Source: Brevibacillus choshinensis (lineage in GTDB: Bacteria; Bacillota; Bacilli; Brevibacillales; Brevibacillaceae). From it: a stretch of 64,000 nucleotides of DNA. Below, piece by piece: positions 45,714 to 53,884 of this stretch. Made by a program: the position numbers and the translations under genes. Under the pieces are notes generated by a model. It was not told where the DNA came from. It did not search any database and worked only from the letters and a program-made list of their open reading frames with translations. Every line of letters begins with the position of its first letter. The first letter of the stretch is position 1. Location: the NCBI RefSeq assembly GCF_001420695.1, contig NZ_LJJB01000007.1, positions 1,696,184 to 1,760,183 on the forward strand. Direction: 5' to 3'.

Positions 45714-46805
45714 ATGAATGACCGTTTGAAAGAACTGTATTCGTTTATGGAGCGTAAATGTGTTGACGCGATGCTGATTACTTTGCCACAGCACATCTAC
45801 TACCTCACGGGATTCTTTAATGAGCCGCACAAACGGTTCATGGGACTGGTTTTGCCAAAGGGAGAGGAACCGTTTTTAATCGTTCCGCTTCTGGATGAAG
45901 AAAAGGCGCAAAAAGCTTCCCGCGTGACGACGATTTTCGCATGCGCCGATACGGAGAATCCGTACGACCTGCTAAAAGAGAAGCTTCCTGTATCCATTTC
46001 ACGGCTGGGCGTGGAAGAGGAGCATCTGCATGTTGCACGGTATCGCGCCGTGATGGCGGCCACGGGAGCCGAGGAATCAATCGATGCAGGGGAACCGCTC
46101 CGTGAAATGCGAATGATCAAGAGCCCGGAAGAAATCGGGAGCATGAAGCGGGCCATTTACCTGATCGAAGAAGTGTTGGCCGCTGCATTGGGCCATGTAA
46201 AACCCGGCGTTACGGAAATCGAAATTGTAGCGGAAATGGAATACCAGATGAAAAGGCTGGGGGCAGAGGGGTCGGCTTTTGACAGCATCGTGCTGTCGGG
46301 GGAGAAATCGTCGCAGCCTCATGGGATTCCCGGCACGCGCAAAATCCAGAATGGGGAACTGCTGCTGTTTGACTCGGGGGTATTGGTAGATGGATATCAC
46401 TCGGATATCTCGCGCACTTTTGGCGTTGGTGAGATACATGAAAAGCTTGTCGATATGTACGATACCGTTCTGCAAGCCAATCTGGCGGCGATTTCTGCCG
46501 TACAGCCAGGTGTTGCTTTCGCCACTATTGATCATGCAGCACGTGAGATCATTGCACAAAAGGGATACGGGAAATACTTTCTAAATCGCGTCGGGCACGG
46601 CCTAGGTCTGGAATTACACGAATACCCGTCCATCCATGGCAACAACCACGATATCGTCCGTGAAGGAATGGTATTTACCATTGAACCGGGGATTTATATC
46701 CCTCAGCTCGGCGGGGTACGCATCGAGGATAACGTGTTTGTTACACGAGAGGGCGTAGAGGTGCTGACGTCCTATCCGAAAAAGCTGACGATCATCGGAG
46801 TGTAG
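45714..46805 (+). CDS. Xaa-Pro aminopeptidase-like M24 peptidase
   Basis: 363 residues: an N-terminal creatinase-type domain (1-125) and a C-terminal pita-bread metallopeptidase domain. Metal ligands are visible as Asp in LFDSGVLVDGYHSDISRTF (two Asp), His in GHGLGLELHEYP, Glu in FTIEPGIY and Glu in RIEDNVFV. It would remove N-terminal residues before proline or split Xaa-Pro dipeptides in the cytoplasm. As the last gene of the dpp operon it probably digests imported peptides. Confidence 0.9.
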   Translation: MNDRLKELYSFMERKCVDAMLITLPQHIYYLTGFFNEPHKRFMGLVLPKGEEPFLIVPLLDEEKAQKASRVTTIFACADTENPYDLLKEKLPVSISRLGVEEEHLHVARYRAVMAATGAEESIDAGEPLREMRMIKSPEEIGSMKRAIYLIEEVLAAALGHVKPGVTEIEIVAEMEYQMKRLGAEGSAFDSIVLSGEKSSQPHGIPGTRKIQNGELLLFDSGVLVDGYHSDISRTFGVGEIHEKLVDMYDTVLQANLAAISAVQPGVAFATIDHAAREIIAQKGYGKYFLNRVGHGLGLELHEYPSIHGNNHDIVREGMVFTIEPGIYIPQLGGVRIEDNVFVTREGVEVLTSYPKKLTIIGV

Positions 46806-46882
46806 TAATGTCAAATAGGTAATAGTAAAAGGTCAGCCCAACGGCAAGAAGCAACAGGAGGGCGCCGGGAACCAGTTTGGAA

Positions 46883-46916
46883 AGCAGCACTCTTTTTGGC
46901 GGAGCGCTGCTTTTTC
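46883..46916 (+). terminator. Terminator of the dpp/M24 operon
   Basis: AGCAGCACTC and GAGCGCTGCT (one A-C mismatch), 9-nt loop, then TTTTT. Confidence 0.8.
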
Positions 46917-46978
46917 TGTTTTCGGGTTTCCATGTGTATAAATCGCTCTCCAGCACGCGTGCCTGGCGGAGGAATTCT

Positions 46979-47254
46979 GTGGGACTAGGGCCGTGGAAGT
47001 TTGAGAGCTGGAAAACGGGCGAAGGTGTCACCTATGTTAGAAATGAAGCTTTTCAGTGGAGAGAGCCATATTATGAAAATCAAGGTCCTCCAAGAGCCGA
47101 CAAACTTGTCATAAAAAAGATTTCTGACAGCCAACTCAGGATGTCAGCACTTGAGAGTGGTGCCATTTATGTAGCAACAGAAGTACCTGTCAAAGAAGTG
47201 AAAAATTACCGCAACAATCCGAAATCCTCTGAACATGACAATTGGTTTCAATGA
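46979..47254 (+). pseudogene. Internal fragment of a peptide-binding protein
   Basis: The frame reads VGLGPWKFESWKTGEGVTYV then PPRADKLVIKKISDSQLRMS and ALESGAIYVATEVPVKEVKN, ending at a stop. It aligns without gaps to the middle of the binding proteins at 54467 (VGLGPWKFESWQPGES) and 62047 (VGAWKFESWKPGES), but N- and C-terminal parts are absent. A relic of a third paralogue. Confidence 0.85.
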
Positions 47255-47292
47255 GGAAAAAACAGGGTGTCTCATACAAACTAAAATAGGAA

Positions 47293-47324
47293 AAAGCCCA
47301 GCGTATTTGCTAGCACTGGGCTTT
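47293..47324 (-). terminator. Terminator downstream of the 47489 gene
   Basis: AAAGCCCAG and CTGGGCTTT with a 14-nt loop; the T-run lies on the minus-strand side. Confidence 0.7.
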
Positions 47325-47373
47325 CTCATATGTAGTCCTTTATCAGGTCAAAGGAGCCTGGAGGAGATATGAT

Positions 47374-47496
47374 TTACTTATAGTTTGCTATGTATTTCAT
47401 TAACCTATCTGAATCAAGATGCATCATCCCATTGCTACGAGTGTCCTTTAAGACAAAATAGTGGCTGTGGATAAAGTTTCTTGCTTTATCAGGAAG
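47374..47496 (-). other. Start-less reading frame after the 47489 gene
   Basis: A minus-strand frame reads LPDKARNFIHSHYFVLKDTR and SNGMMHLDSDRLMKYIANYK to a stop at 47374. It looks protein-like but has no start codon, opening one frame off the end of the upstream gene. Either the upstream gene has a frameshift, or this is an old gene end. Family not recognised. Confidence 0.35.
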
Positions 47497-48046
47497 TAGT
47501 TATTTCTACTACAGGTCGTTCCAACATAAGTTCAACTGTGCTACCCTTCAGCTCCACGTACCCATGAGTGAAGCTGAGTTTTCGATTTACTTTTTTATTC
47601 ACTAGCTCTTTGATTTGCAAAACTTCTTGTGTAGTTGGACTCAATGAAGTGACAACCTGATAAAAGGTCCGCAAATTTTTAGGGGCGCTAATTTGAGCAG
47701 ATACGAATACCCTCACATTTTGATCCTTGAGTTGAATGGAGCCGGATAAAGATTCGTCTTTAGCAAAAAGAATACAGTTATCCTTGTAGTCAAGTTCAAA
47801 ATCAGACGAAAGTAAGGCTTGCTGGAAGGAGTACGGTGTATATTGCAAAAGTGCCTCCATCTCATTATTGCCTCCAAACAGTAACGTTCCGATCAATAGT
47901 GCCTTTCCACTGAAGAGGCTGGCAAAATGTAACCGTCTTACAGCCCTACGTGCTTTCTTAAATAGTGCGATCACGGCGTAAACAATCAAGACCACTGCAA
48001 GTAATACCAGAGCAATGGTTGTAGAACTCCAATTATACAGGAAAAT
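47489..48046 (-). CDS. Hypothetical membrane-anchored protein, non-ATG start
   Basis: An N-terminal membrane helix (WSSTTIALVLLAVVLIVYAVIALF) followed by basic residues, then a 130-residue soluble part without known motifs. The first standard start, GTG at 47995, falls inside the helix and has no ribosome site. AGGAGAGG at 48053-48060 points to an ATT at 48044-48046 (6 nt spacing) or a CTG at 48038-48040, giving up to 185 residues. Part of it recurs as a short copy at 48218. Function unknown. Confidence 0.55.
   Translation of the reverse strand: MFLYNWSSTTIALVLLAVVLIVYAVIALFKKARRAVRRLHFASLFSGKALLIGTLLFGGNNEMEALLQYTPYSFQQALLSSDFELDYKDNCILFAKDESLSGSIQLKDQNVRVFVSAQISAPKNLRTFYQVVTSLSPTTQEVLQIKELVNKKVNRKLSFTHGYVELKGSTVELMLERPVVEITTS
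47698..47726. repeat. 29-bp repeat, copy 1 (inside the 47489 gene)
   Basis: Begins CAGATACGAATAC and ends CTCACATTTTGATCC; matches 48218-48246 at 26 of 29 positions. Confidence 0.8.
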
Positions 48047-48217
48047 AGTTAACCTCTCCTAGCATCTAATATCTCTATTACAAAACATACGTTCCCTTAT
48101 TGTACTACAAGAAGATGAGAGGGGATATAAGGAAGTTCACTAGTTTTCAGCGGTTATGAGCGATTTAAGGGTTTTTGAAACTGATTGTTAGCTGCTTACC
48201 ATTCATCGCTACCTAAC

Positions 48218-48246
48218 CAGATACGGGTACTCTCACATTTTGATCC
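48218..48246. repeat. 29-bp repeat, copy 2 (rearrangement joint)
   Basis: CAGATACGGGTACT...TTTTGATCC, a short duplicated piece of the 47489 gene standing directly before an aldehyde dehydrogenase fragment. Confidence 0.8.
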
Positions 48247-48255
48247 ACCAGAGTG

Positions 48256-48378
48256 CCATGGGGCGGGTACAAAATGAGCGGAATCGGAGGTGAGCTGGGG
48301 ACGTACGTCTATGAAGCGTACACCGAGGTCAAGCAGATCAACATCAAGCTGAACGTGAAACCAAGCGGCTGGTTCTGA
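48256..48378 (+). pseudogene. C-terminal remnant of an aldehyde dehydrogenase
   Basis: [20 protein letters not shown] then [20 protein letters not shown] and a stop. It matches the last 40 residues of the PatD-like enzyme (PWGGYKQSGIGRELGTFGYE) nearly residue for residue. The other 450 residues are gone. It adjoins the pot operon, suggesting a former linked polyamine catabolic gene. Confidence 0.9.
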
Positions 48379-48395
48379 AATTGAATCAGCGCAGC

Positions 48396-48427
48396 AAAAA
48401 GGCGGGGGCAATTTTCCCCGCCTTTTT
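48396..48427. terminator. Bidirectional terminator between the ALDH relic and the pot operon
   Basis: AAAAAGGCGGGG and CCCCGCCTTTTT with an 8-nt loop; A- and T-runs on both sides serve both strands. Confidence 0.9.
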
Positions 48428-48485
48428 CTTTGATAGAATGAATCGATTGGCTGACAAAAACATGGTTTTCGGACAGAGTGGTTGG

Positions 48486-49571
48486 CTACTGCGAGCTTTT
48501 TACTTCCGACCAGGTACGATCGTACAGCTTGACGGCATCGCCTATATCTTTTAGGCTCTCTACCCTTTTCATTTCCTCAGCGGGTGGATAGATGGCGATA
48601 TTGTCCAGTATAGCTTTGTCAATCAGCTTGCGTGCCTCTCTGTTCGGATTGATATACGGGAATGATTTTGCGATTTCCGCGCTGATTTCCGGCTCTAGCA
48701 GAAAGTTGACGAACGCTTCCGCTGTCTTTTTGTGCTTGGCACCTGCTGGGATGACAAAGTTGTCAAAAGTGAGCATCAGCCCCTCCTTGGGAAGGACAGT
48801 CTTGATCTTCGGTTTTTCGTGTTGGGCAAGAGCGATTTCCGCGCCCCAGACAAATGCGATGTTCACCTCGCCGTTGATCATCATCGTTTTCGGGCTGTCA
48901 CTGTCAAAGGCTTTGATATTTGGCATCAATTTCAGCATTTTTTGCTGTGCTTCCTCGAGGTGAGCAGGATCCGTATCATTCCCTGAATATCCGAGAGTCT
49001 TCAACACCATCCCGAGAATAAACCGCTGATCGTCCACCATGACAATCTGGCTCTTGAATTCCGGCTTCCAGAGATCTTCGAAGCTTTTGATCTCTGTTTT
49101 GATGTTATCTGGATTATAGGCAAGGGAGACGGTGTTGCCCATGTATGGAACGCTAAATTTGTTCCCGGGGTCGTGATCTTTGTTGACGAATTCTTCGGAG
49201 AGATTCTTCAAGTTGGGAATGTTGTTCAGATCCAAAGGCTCGATGATGCCCTGCTTCGCCATGGGCTGAATGAAGTAGTCGCTTGCCACTGTCAGATCGT
49301 AGATACCCCCGCCTGCCGATACCTTGGCGAGCATTTCCTCATTGGAGGAGAAGGTGCTGTAGTTAACCTTCACGCTGTATTTGTCTTCGAATTTTTTTAT
49401 CACCTCTTCAGGCAGATACTCCGACCAGTTGAAGACGTTCAGCTCCTTGTCCAGCCCGTTGCCAGAGCCGTTTTCCTGCGTGGTAGGAGAGGATGAGCCA
49501 CATCCTGCCGTCACCGCCAGTGCCACCGCAGCGATCGAGGCCGCAATTGAATGTTTCCAGTGTTTCGTCAT
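48486..49571 (-). CDS. potD: Spermidine/putrescine-binding lipoprotein
   Basis: 361 residues. Signal peptide with lipobox VTAGC, then LNVFNWSEYLPEEVIKKFEDKYSVKVNYSTFSSNEEMLAKV, the PotD/PotF hallmark, and DLTVASDYFIQPMAKQG. AAGGGGGATC precedes the ATG. It delivers polyamine to PotBC. Last gene of the pot operon, 20 bp after potC. Confidence 0.93.
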   Translation of the reverse strand: MTKHWKHSIAASIAAVALAVTAGCGSSSPTTQENGSGNGLDKELNVFNWSEYLPEEVIKKFEDKYSVKVNYSTFSSNEEMLAKVSAGGGIYDLTVASDYFIQPMAKQGIIEPLDLNNIPNLKNLSEEFVNKDHDPGNKFSVPYMGNTVSLAYNPDNIKTEIKSFEDLWKPEFKSQIVMVDDQRFILGMVLKTLGYSGNDTDPAHLEEAQQKMLKLMPNIKAFDSDSPKTMMINGEVNIAFVWGAEIALAQHEKPKIKTVLPKEGLMLTFDNFVIPAGAKHKKTAEAFVNFLLEPEISAEIAKSFPYINPNREARKLIDKAILDNIAIYPPAEEMKRVESLKDIGDAVKLYDRTWSEVKSSQ

Positions 49572-49590
49572 AATGATCCCCCTTGTTTCT

Positions 49591-50370
49591 CTAATTTTTT
49601 CTCATCCGGATGCGCTCCGCGATGATGACCAAAAACAGCGTGACAATCAGCATCAAGGTGGACAGCGCGTTGATTTCGGGGGTGACCCCGAATTTGACCA
49701 TTGAGAATATCTTGAGCGGTAAAGTGGTGCTGGATGGGCCTGCGACAAAAAAGCTGATGATTACATCGTCGATTGAAAGGGTGAACGCCAAGAGGCTACT
49801 GGCTAAGATCCCCGGCGCAATTACGGGAACGGTCACTTTAACAAACGTTTGCCATGGAGTTGCGCCAAGATCCATCGCAGCTTCCTCGATGCTCCTGTCA
49901 AACCCGGCCATTCGTGCCCGGACTACGACCACAACGAAGGGAACAGAGAAGGTAATGTGGGCAGCGATAAGCGTGAAATAGCCAAGTGGTACCTGCAGCT
50001 GAGCAAACAGGGCGAGCAGGGAGATGCCCATTACGATTTCGGGAATGACGATTGGCAGGTACAGCATGGCATCCAGTGCCGTTTTACCCCGGAAATGGTA
50101 CCGGTACATTCCGACGGCTGCCAGGGTGCCGATCATGGTGGCGGCGATCGTGCTGATCAAAGCTACGAGCAGGGACGTTCTCATTGCATCCAGCACGTCA
50201 CTGTTTTGCATCAGCTTCAAATACCAGTCAAGCGTAAATCCGGTCCAAACGGCATTCAGCTTGGATTGGTTAAAGGAATAGAGAATCAGGATAGCGATCG
50301 GCATGTACAAAAAGAGATAAATCAGGGATGCATACAGGATAGAAAGTTTGTTGCCAAAAGAAAGGCGCAC
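49591..50370 (-). CDS. potC: Spermidine/putrescine ABC permease PotC
   Basis: 259 residues, six membrane helices; PIAILILYSFNQSKLNAVWTGFTLDWY is typical of PotC, with the EAA loop IEEAAMDLGATPWQTFVKVTVPVIAPG. It uses a GTG start 1 bp after the potB stop, with GGAAGGAG upstream. Confidence 0.93.
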   Translation of the reverse strand: MRLSFGNKLSILYASLIYLFLYMPIAILILYSFNQSKLNAVWTGFTLDWYLKLMQNSDVLDAMRTSLLVALISTIAATMIGTLAAVGMYRYHFRGKTALDAMLYLPIVIPEIVMGISLLALFAQLQVPLGYFTLIAAHITFSVPFVVVVVRARMAGFDRSIEEAAMDLGATPWQTFVKVTVPVIAPGILASSLLAFTLSIDDVIISFFVAGPSSTTLPLKIFSMVKFGVTPEINALSTLMLIVTLFLVIIAERIRMRKN

Positions 50371-50371
50371 G

Positions 50372-51286
50372 TTACAACAGCTCCTTCCCTTGTTTGTCTT
50401 TGGATACCAGGATGTAGCCTACAATGAACAGCAGCGTCAGTATCATCAGGATGATGGAGCTTGCTGCGCCGAAGGGCCAATCCCGCGCAGTGAGAAACTG
50501 ATTTTTGATCAGGTTCCCTATCAAAACGGTTTTGCTGCCCCCCATCAGGTCGGGGATGAAAAAAAGACCCAGGGACGGAATGAAAACAAGCAGGGACCCA
50601 GCCAAAATGCCGGGGGCTGTCAGGGGAAGAGTAACCCTGCAGAATGTCTGCCAGGGTTTGGCTCCCAAATCTCTGGCTGCCTCTAGCAGGGTGCGGTCAA
50701 GCTTTTCAATGGAAGCGTATAGAGGAAGCACCATGAACGGCAGCATCGTGTATATAAGGCCGATCAGCACGGCCGTTTCATTGTACAGAAGAGAGAGTGG
50801 TTGGTCGATCAGCCCCAACTTCAAGAGCAGGGTGTTAATGACCCCTTCGGTTCGCAATAGCACGATCCAGGCGTATGTACGGATCAATGAATTGGTCCAA
50901 AAAGGGACGATGATCAATAGCATAAGGATGTTCCGGTATTTGGCCGGGGAACGGGCGATGATGTAAGCAAACGGATAGCCGAACACGAGGCAACTGGCGG
51001 TTGTGAAAAAAGCCAGGACGCAGGAGACCCAGAGGATCTTGAAGTAAAGCGGGTCAAAGAAGCGGATGTAGTTATCGAGAGTCAACGGGAGGTCGATTCC
51101 CCCAAACGAGCTGCGTGAGAAAAAGCTGACGGCCAACACCAGAACCAGAGGTAAAAGGAATAGTGCGACCATCCAAACTAGGACGGGGCCGATTGTCCAC
51201 ATCTTGCCGTAGTCTTTGGGACGGCTCGTTTTCGGCGCAGAGGCTGGATGGGTGGAGGCTGTGGAGCCGATCACCGGAGCTTTCAT
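50372..51286 (-). CDS. potB: Spermidine/putrescine ABC permease PotB
   Basis: About 304 residues from the ATG at 51286, whose ATGA overlaps the potA stop. Six membrane helices after a 30-residue hydrophilic N-terminus; LLRTEGVINTLLLKLGLIDQPLSLLYNETAVLIGLIYTMLPFMVLPLY is the PotB signature, with the EAA loop LLEAARDLGAKPWQTFCRVTLPLTAPG. Confidence 0.92.
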   Translation of the reverse strand: MKAPVIGSTASTHPASAPKTSRPKDYGKMWTIGPVLVWMVALFLLPLVLVLAVSFFSRSSFGGIDLPLTLDNYIRFFDPLYFKILWVSCVLAFFTTASCLVFGYPFAYIIARSPAKYRNILMLLIIVPFWTNSLIRTYAWIVLLRTEGVINTLLLKLGLIDQPLSLLYNETAVLIGLIYTMLPFMVLPLYASIEKLDRTLLEAARDLGAKPWQTFCRVTLPLTAPGILAGSLLVFIPSLGLFFIPDLMGGSKTVLIGNLIKNQFLTARDWPFGAASSIILMILTLLFIVGYILVSKDKQGKELL

Positions 51287-52359
51287 TGGGTTACCACCAC
51301 CCCGTGTTCCGATTTCCAATGGACATAGAGCTCATCACCCGCACCCGCAGGCAGGAGCTGATCGGTCTTCTCCAGAGCAACGAATTGCTTGCCGTTTGTC
51401 AGAGTAACGACCGTCCTTGTTGATCCGCCGCAGTAGATCCTCTCCGTCAACCTGCCACAGATTTGGACAATCCGTTCATCGGCAGAGGGCTCTAGGGAAA
51501 GAACAGATTTTTCAGGCCGGATTGCCACTGTCACTTTCTCATTTTTGTGAATAGGGAGTGCCGTGGCCGCTATTTGAAAGCCTTCACACTCGATCAGCAT
51601 ATGTTGGTGATCCCGGGCGCTCACCGTACCGGTCAATAGGTTGGTTTCCCCGATGAATTCAGCAACGAATCGCGTCGCGGGCCGCTCATATATCACGGTG
51701 GGAGTATCCACCTGCTCCAGTACACCCCGATTCATGACAGCAATCCGGTCAGACATGGTAAGGGCTTCTTCCTGATCGTGTGTGACGAATATAAACGTAA
51801 TACCCAATTGCTTTTGCAGGTGCTTCAGCTCGACCTGCATCTGTTTACGCAGTTTCTGATCCAGAGCTCCCAGCGGTTCGTCAAGCAATAGCACCTTGGG
51901 ATTGTTGATCAGCGCTCGTGCGATGGCAATCCGTTGTCGCTGACCGCCGCTGAGCTGATCGGGCTTGCGGTTGACGAAATCTTCCAGCTGGACCAGATTC
52001 AGCGCTTTTCTGACACGCGTATCAATTTGGCTTTTGGAGACCTTTTTCACACGCAGTCCAAACGCGACATTTTCGTACGCATTCAAATGGGGAAACAGCG
52101 CGTAGCTCTGAAATACCGTATTGACGTCGCGTTCATAGGGAGGCAATTCGTGAACGTACTCGCCGTCCAGCATGATTTGGCCGGAGCTTGGATGTTCAAA
52201 ACCCGCGATCATTCGCAGCGTGGTTGTTTTCCCGCATCCGCTGGGTCCTAATAAAGTGAGGAATTCTCCTTTCTGGATGTCGAGAGAAAGATCATGGACA
52301 ACTGTTTGAGGACCAAATTGTTTGACGAGATGCTCTAGTTTTACCATGGGACCAAGCAT
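51283..52359 (-). CDS. potA: Spermidine/putrescine ABC ATPase PotA
   Basis: 358 residues, normal length: Walker A GPSGCGKTT, signature [15 protein letters not shown], Walker [14 protein letters not shown]-loop FVTHDQEEALTMSD, and a C-terminal TOBE domain (VTVAIRPEKSVLSL). AAAGGAG lies 7 nt before the ATG. First gene of the potABCD operon, behind a sigma-54 promoter. Confidence 0.94.
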   Translation of the reverse strand: MLGPMVKLEHLVKQFGPQTVVHDLSLDIQKGEFLTLLGPSGCGKTTTLRMIAGFEHPSSGQIMLDGEYVHELPPYERDVNTVFQSYALFPHLNAYENVAFGLRVKKVSKSQIDTRVRKALNLVQLEDFVNRKPDQLSGGQRQRIAIARALINNPKVLLLDEPLGALDQKLRKQMQVELKHLQKQLGITFIFVTHDQEEALTMSDRIAVMNRGVLEQVDTPTVIYERPATRFVAEFIGETNLLTGTVSARDHQHMLIECEGFQIAATALPIHKNEKVTVAIRPEKSVLSLEPSADERIVQICGRLTERIYCGGSTRTVVTLTNGKQFVALEKTDQLLPAGAGDELYVHWKSEHGVVVTQ

Positions 52360-52396
52360 AGGAACACTCCTTTATACATATCTAAAGATTCAGAAT

Positions 52397-52413
52397 AGCA
52401 AGAATAATGCCAA
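52397..52413 (-). promoter_or_regulatory. Sigma-54 promoter of the pot operon
   Basis: On the minus strand TTGGCATTATTCTTGCT, with GG and GC 12 bp apart, 38 bp before the potA start. Sigma-54 control links polyamine import to the patA-patD operon. Confidence 0.9.
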
Positions 52414-52431
52414 GGCAATTGGCGGATGATT

Positions 52432-52442
52432 GCATTCGAATG
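52432..52442. promoter_or_regulatory. Palindrome CATTCGAATG upstream of the pot promoter
   Basis: A perfect 10-bp palindrome about 20-30 bp upstream of the -24 element. Its GCATTCGAAT core is identical to the putative TetR operator at 718-727. Either a TetR site or an activator half-site. Confidence 0.4.
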
Positions 52443-52493
52443 ATGTACAAAAAAGCAAAAAGTAAGAAGTTTAGAACGCTGGTTTCTTGAAAA

Positions 52494-53644
52494 TTAGAAA
52501 ATATTCTCATCACTGAGAAGTTGGTGCCACTCCAATTTGCGATATAGAGTAGCAAGCCCAATCTCTAACTTCTCAGCTACCACTCGTTTCGCTTCGAGCG
52601 ATTGCCCGTGCTGCTAAAGCATCGCGGAAAGGAGTTACCGTTCGTGTGGGCGGAGTCGTTCTTTCGGGGGGAGTTCGCTTTCGCCGGGAATGGCAATGGC
52701 GTTGACGCTATGGTGCTGTCGAATGCGGACAGGGATGCTCTCCAGCCCGATGTAGGGAGTGGTTTCCATATTGACCGCGTATTCGAAGGCATTTTCGAGC
52801 TTTCGTACGTTCCCTGGCTACTGGTAGTGGCAGAACATTACTTTTACTTTCGGGGTGAAATCCAGGATCGGGTGGTTAAGCAGTTGGTGGTATTTTGCCA
52901 GAAAGTAATCCATTAGAAGCAGGATGTCTTCCGAACGATCACGAAGCGGTGGCATATGTAAGGGGATCACGCTCATCCGGAAGTATAAATCCTCTCTAAA
53001 TTCATTGTTTCGGACCATTTCCTCCAGGTTTTTGTTGGTAGCCGAAATGACACGAATATTGACCGGCAGCAGCTTGTTGGATAAGACTCGCTCAACCTGC
53101 TTCGTTTGGAGGACATGCAACAGCTTAACCTGGAGATGAAAGGGTAAATCACACTCTGGAATGTCTCCGCAGTTTACGATGATGAACGGTCCGTTGCTTT
53201 GGGAACTAGCAGAGTGGATGGCGGCTGCCAGCATTGATGTTGGAGGTGCCGCGGGCTACCTGTTCAGCCTGATTGATCACAAGGGCAAGGGGGCGACTTT
53301 TCCCATGAATTTCGGAAAAATACCTTTCCCTTGTAATGGATAGGAGTACCCAGCTCTCCCAGCTCTTCCGTGCCCCCCTGAGGTACAGAGGGGTCATACT
53401 TGGGATTGTTTCACGCATCCTCGATGAAATAGGGCTGATTGGTGGTGATCACTCTGCCATACAAGTATCCCGCATCAATTTGACCGCCTTCTTCCATGCT
53501 GTTGATGCGCTTCTCGTAATACCCAGTGCCGGCAATAATTGTCAGGCTCATGCTCTTTCCCTCCAAGCATGTGATTACCTGTAGCAATTCGGTCGGAAGG
53601 AAGGTAAGTCCTCCCAATTTTTGAGAATATTCATTAAAACGCAT
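52494..53644 (-). pseudogene. Decayed paralogue of EBP1
   Basis: Pieces of EBP1 follow in order on the minus strand across several frames: N-terminal TIIAGTGYYEKRINSMEEGG and VITTNQPYFIEDA (to 53411), YFSEIHGKSRPLALVINQAE (near 53300), then AAAIHSASSQSNGPFIIVNC jumping straight to DLPFHLQVKLLHVLQTKQVE (52818-53234), and the Fis-type end to a TAA at 52494. Most of the GAF, all of the PAS, Walker A, the GAFTGA loop and Walker B are deleted, and stops interrupt the rest. It is certainly non-functional. Its place upstream of potA suggests it was the pot activator. Confidence 0.92.
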
Positions 53645-53712
53645 CGTTATCTTAAGATTTCATGGGGAGCAGGGGATGATAGGACGCGGAACAAGGATAT
53701 TTTTATCTTCGA

Positions 53713-53884
53713 CAGCTTCGGAAAGTTACAAAGGGAAAAGCCATTTTTCCCACGGATGATGCGCTTCTGAAGATGTTATATCTCGTAACTGGATGTCCTA
53801 CGAAAGTGGACGGGACGAGACTATAACAAGGACCGGATTCTCTTGCAGCTATCTGTTTTCTTTGAGGTTTCTACACGCTTATAA
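53713..53884 (+). pseudogene. IS256-family transposase, C-terminal remnant
   Basis: QLRKVTKGKAIFPTDDALLK and MLYLVT, then after a frameshift RILLQLSVFFEVSTRL and a stop at 53882. This matches the end of IS256/Mutator-type transposases (F-P-T-D-x-A-x-x-K-x-L-Y-L ... W-x-x-x-L-x-Q-L-x-x-x-F). Only about 50 codons survive. Confidence 0.8.

Noticed and set aside
46792-47031. Minus-strand frame with a hydrophobic end opposite the M24 peptidase terminator
   Set aside because: It reads through a terminator hairpin and the antisense of the binding-protein fragment, and has no ribosome site.
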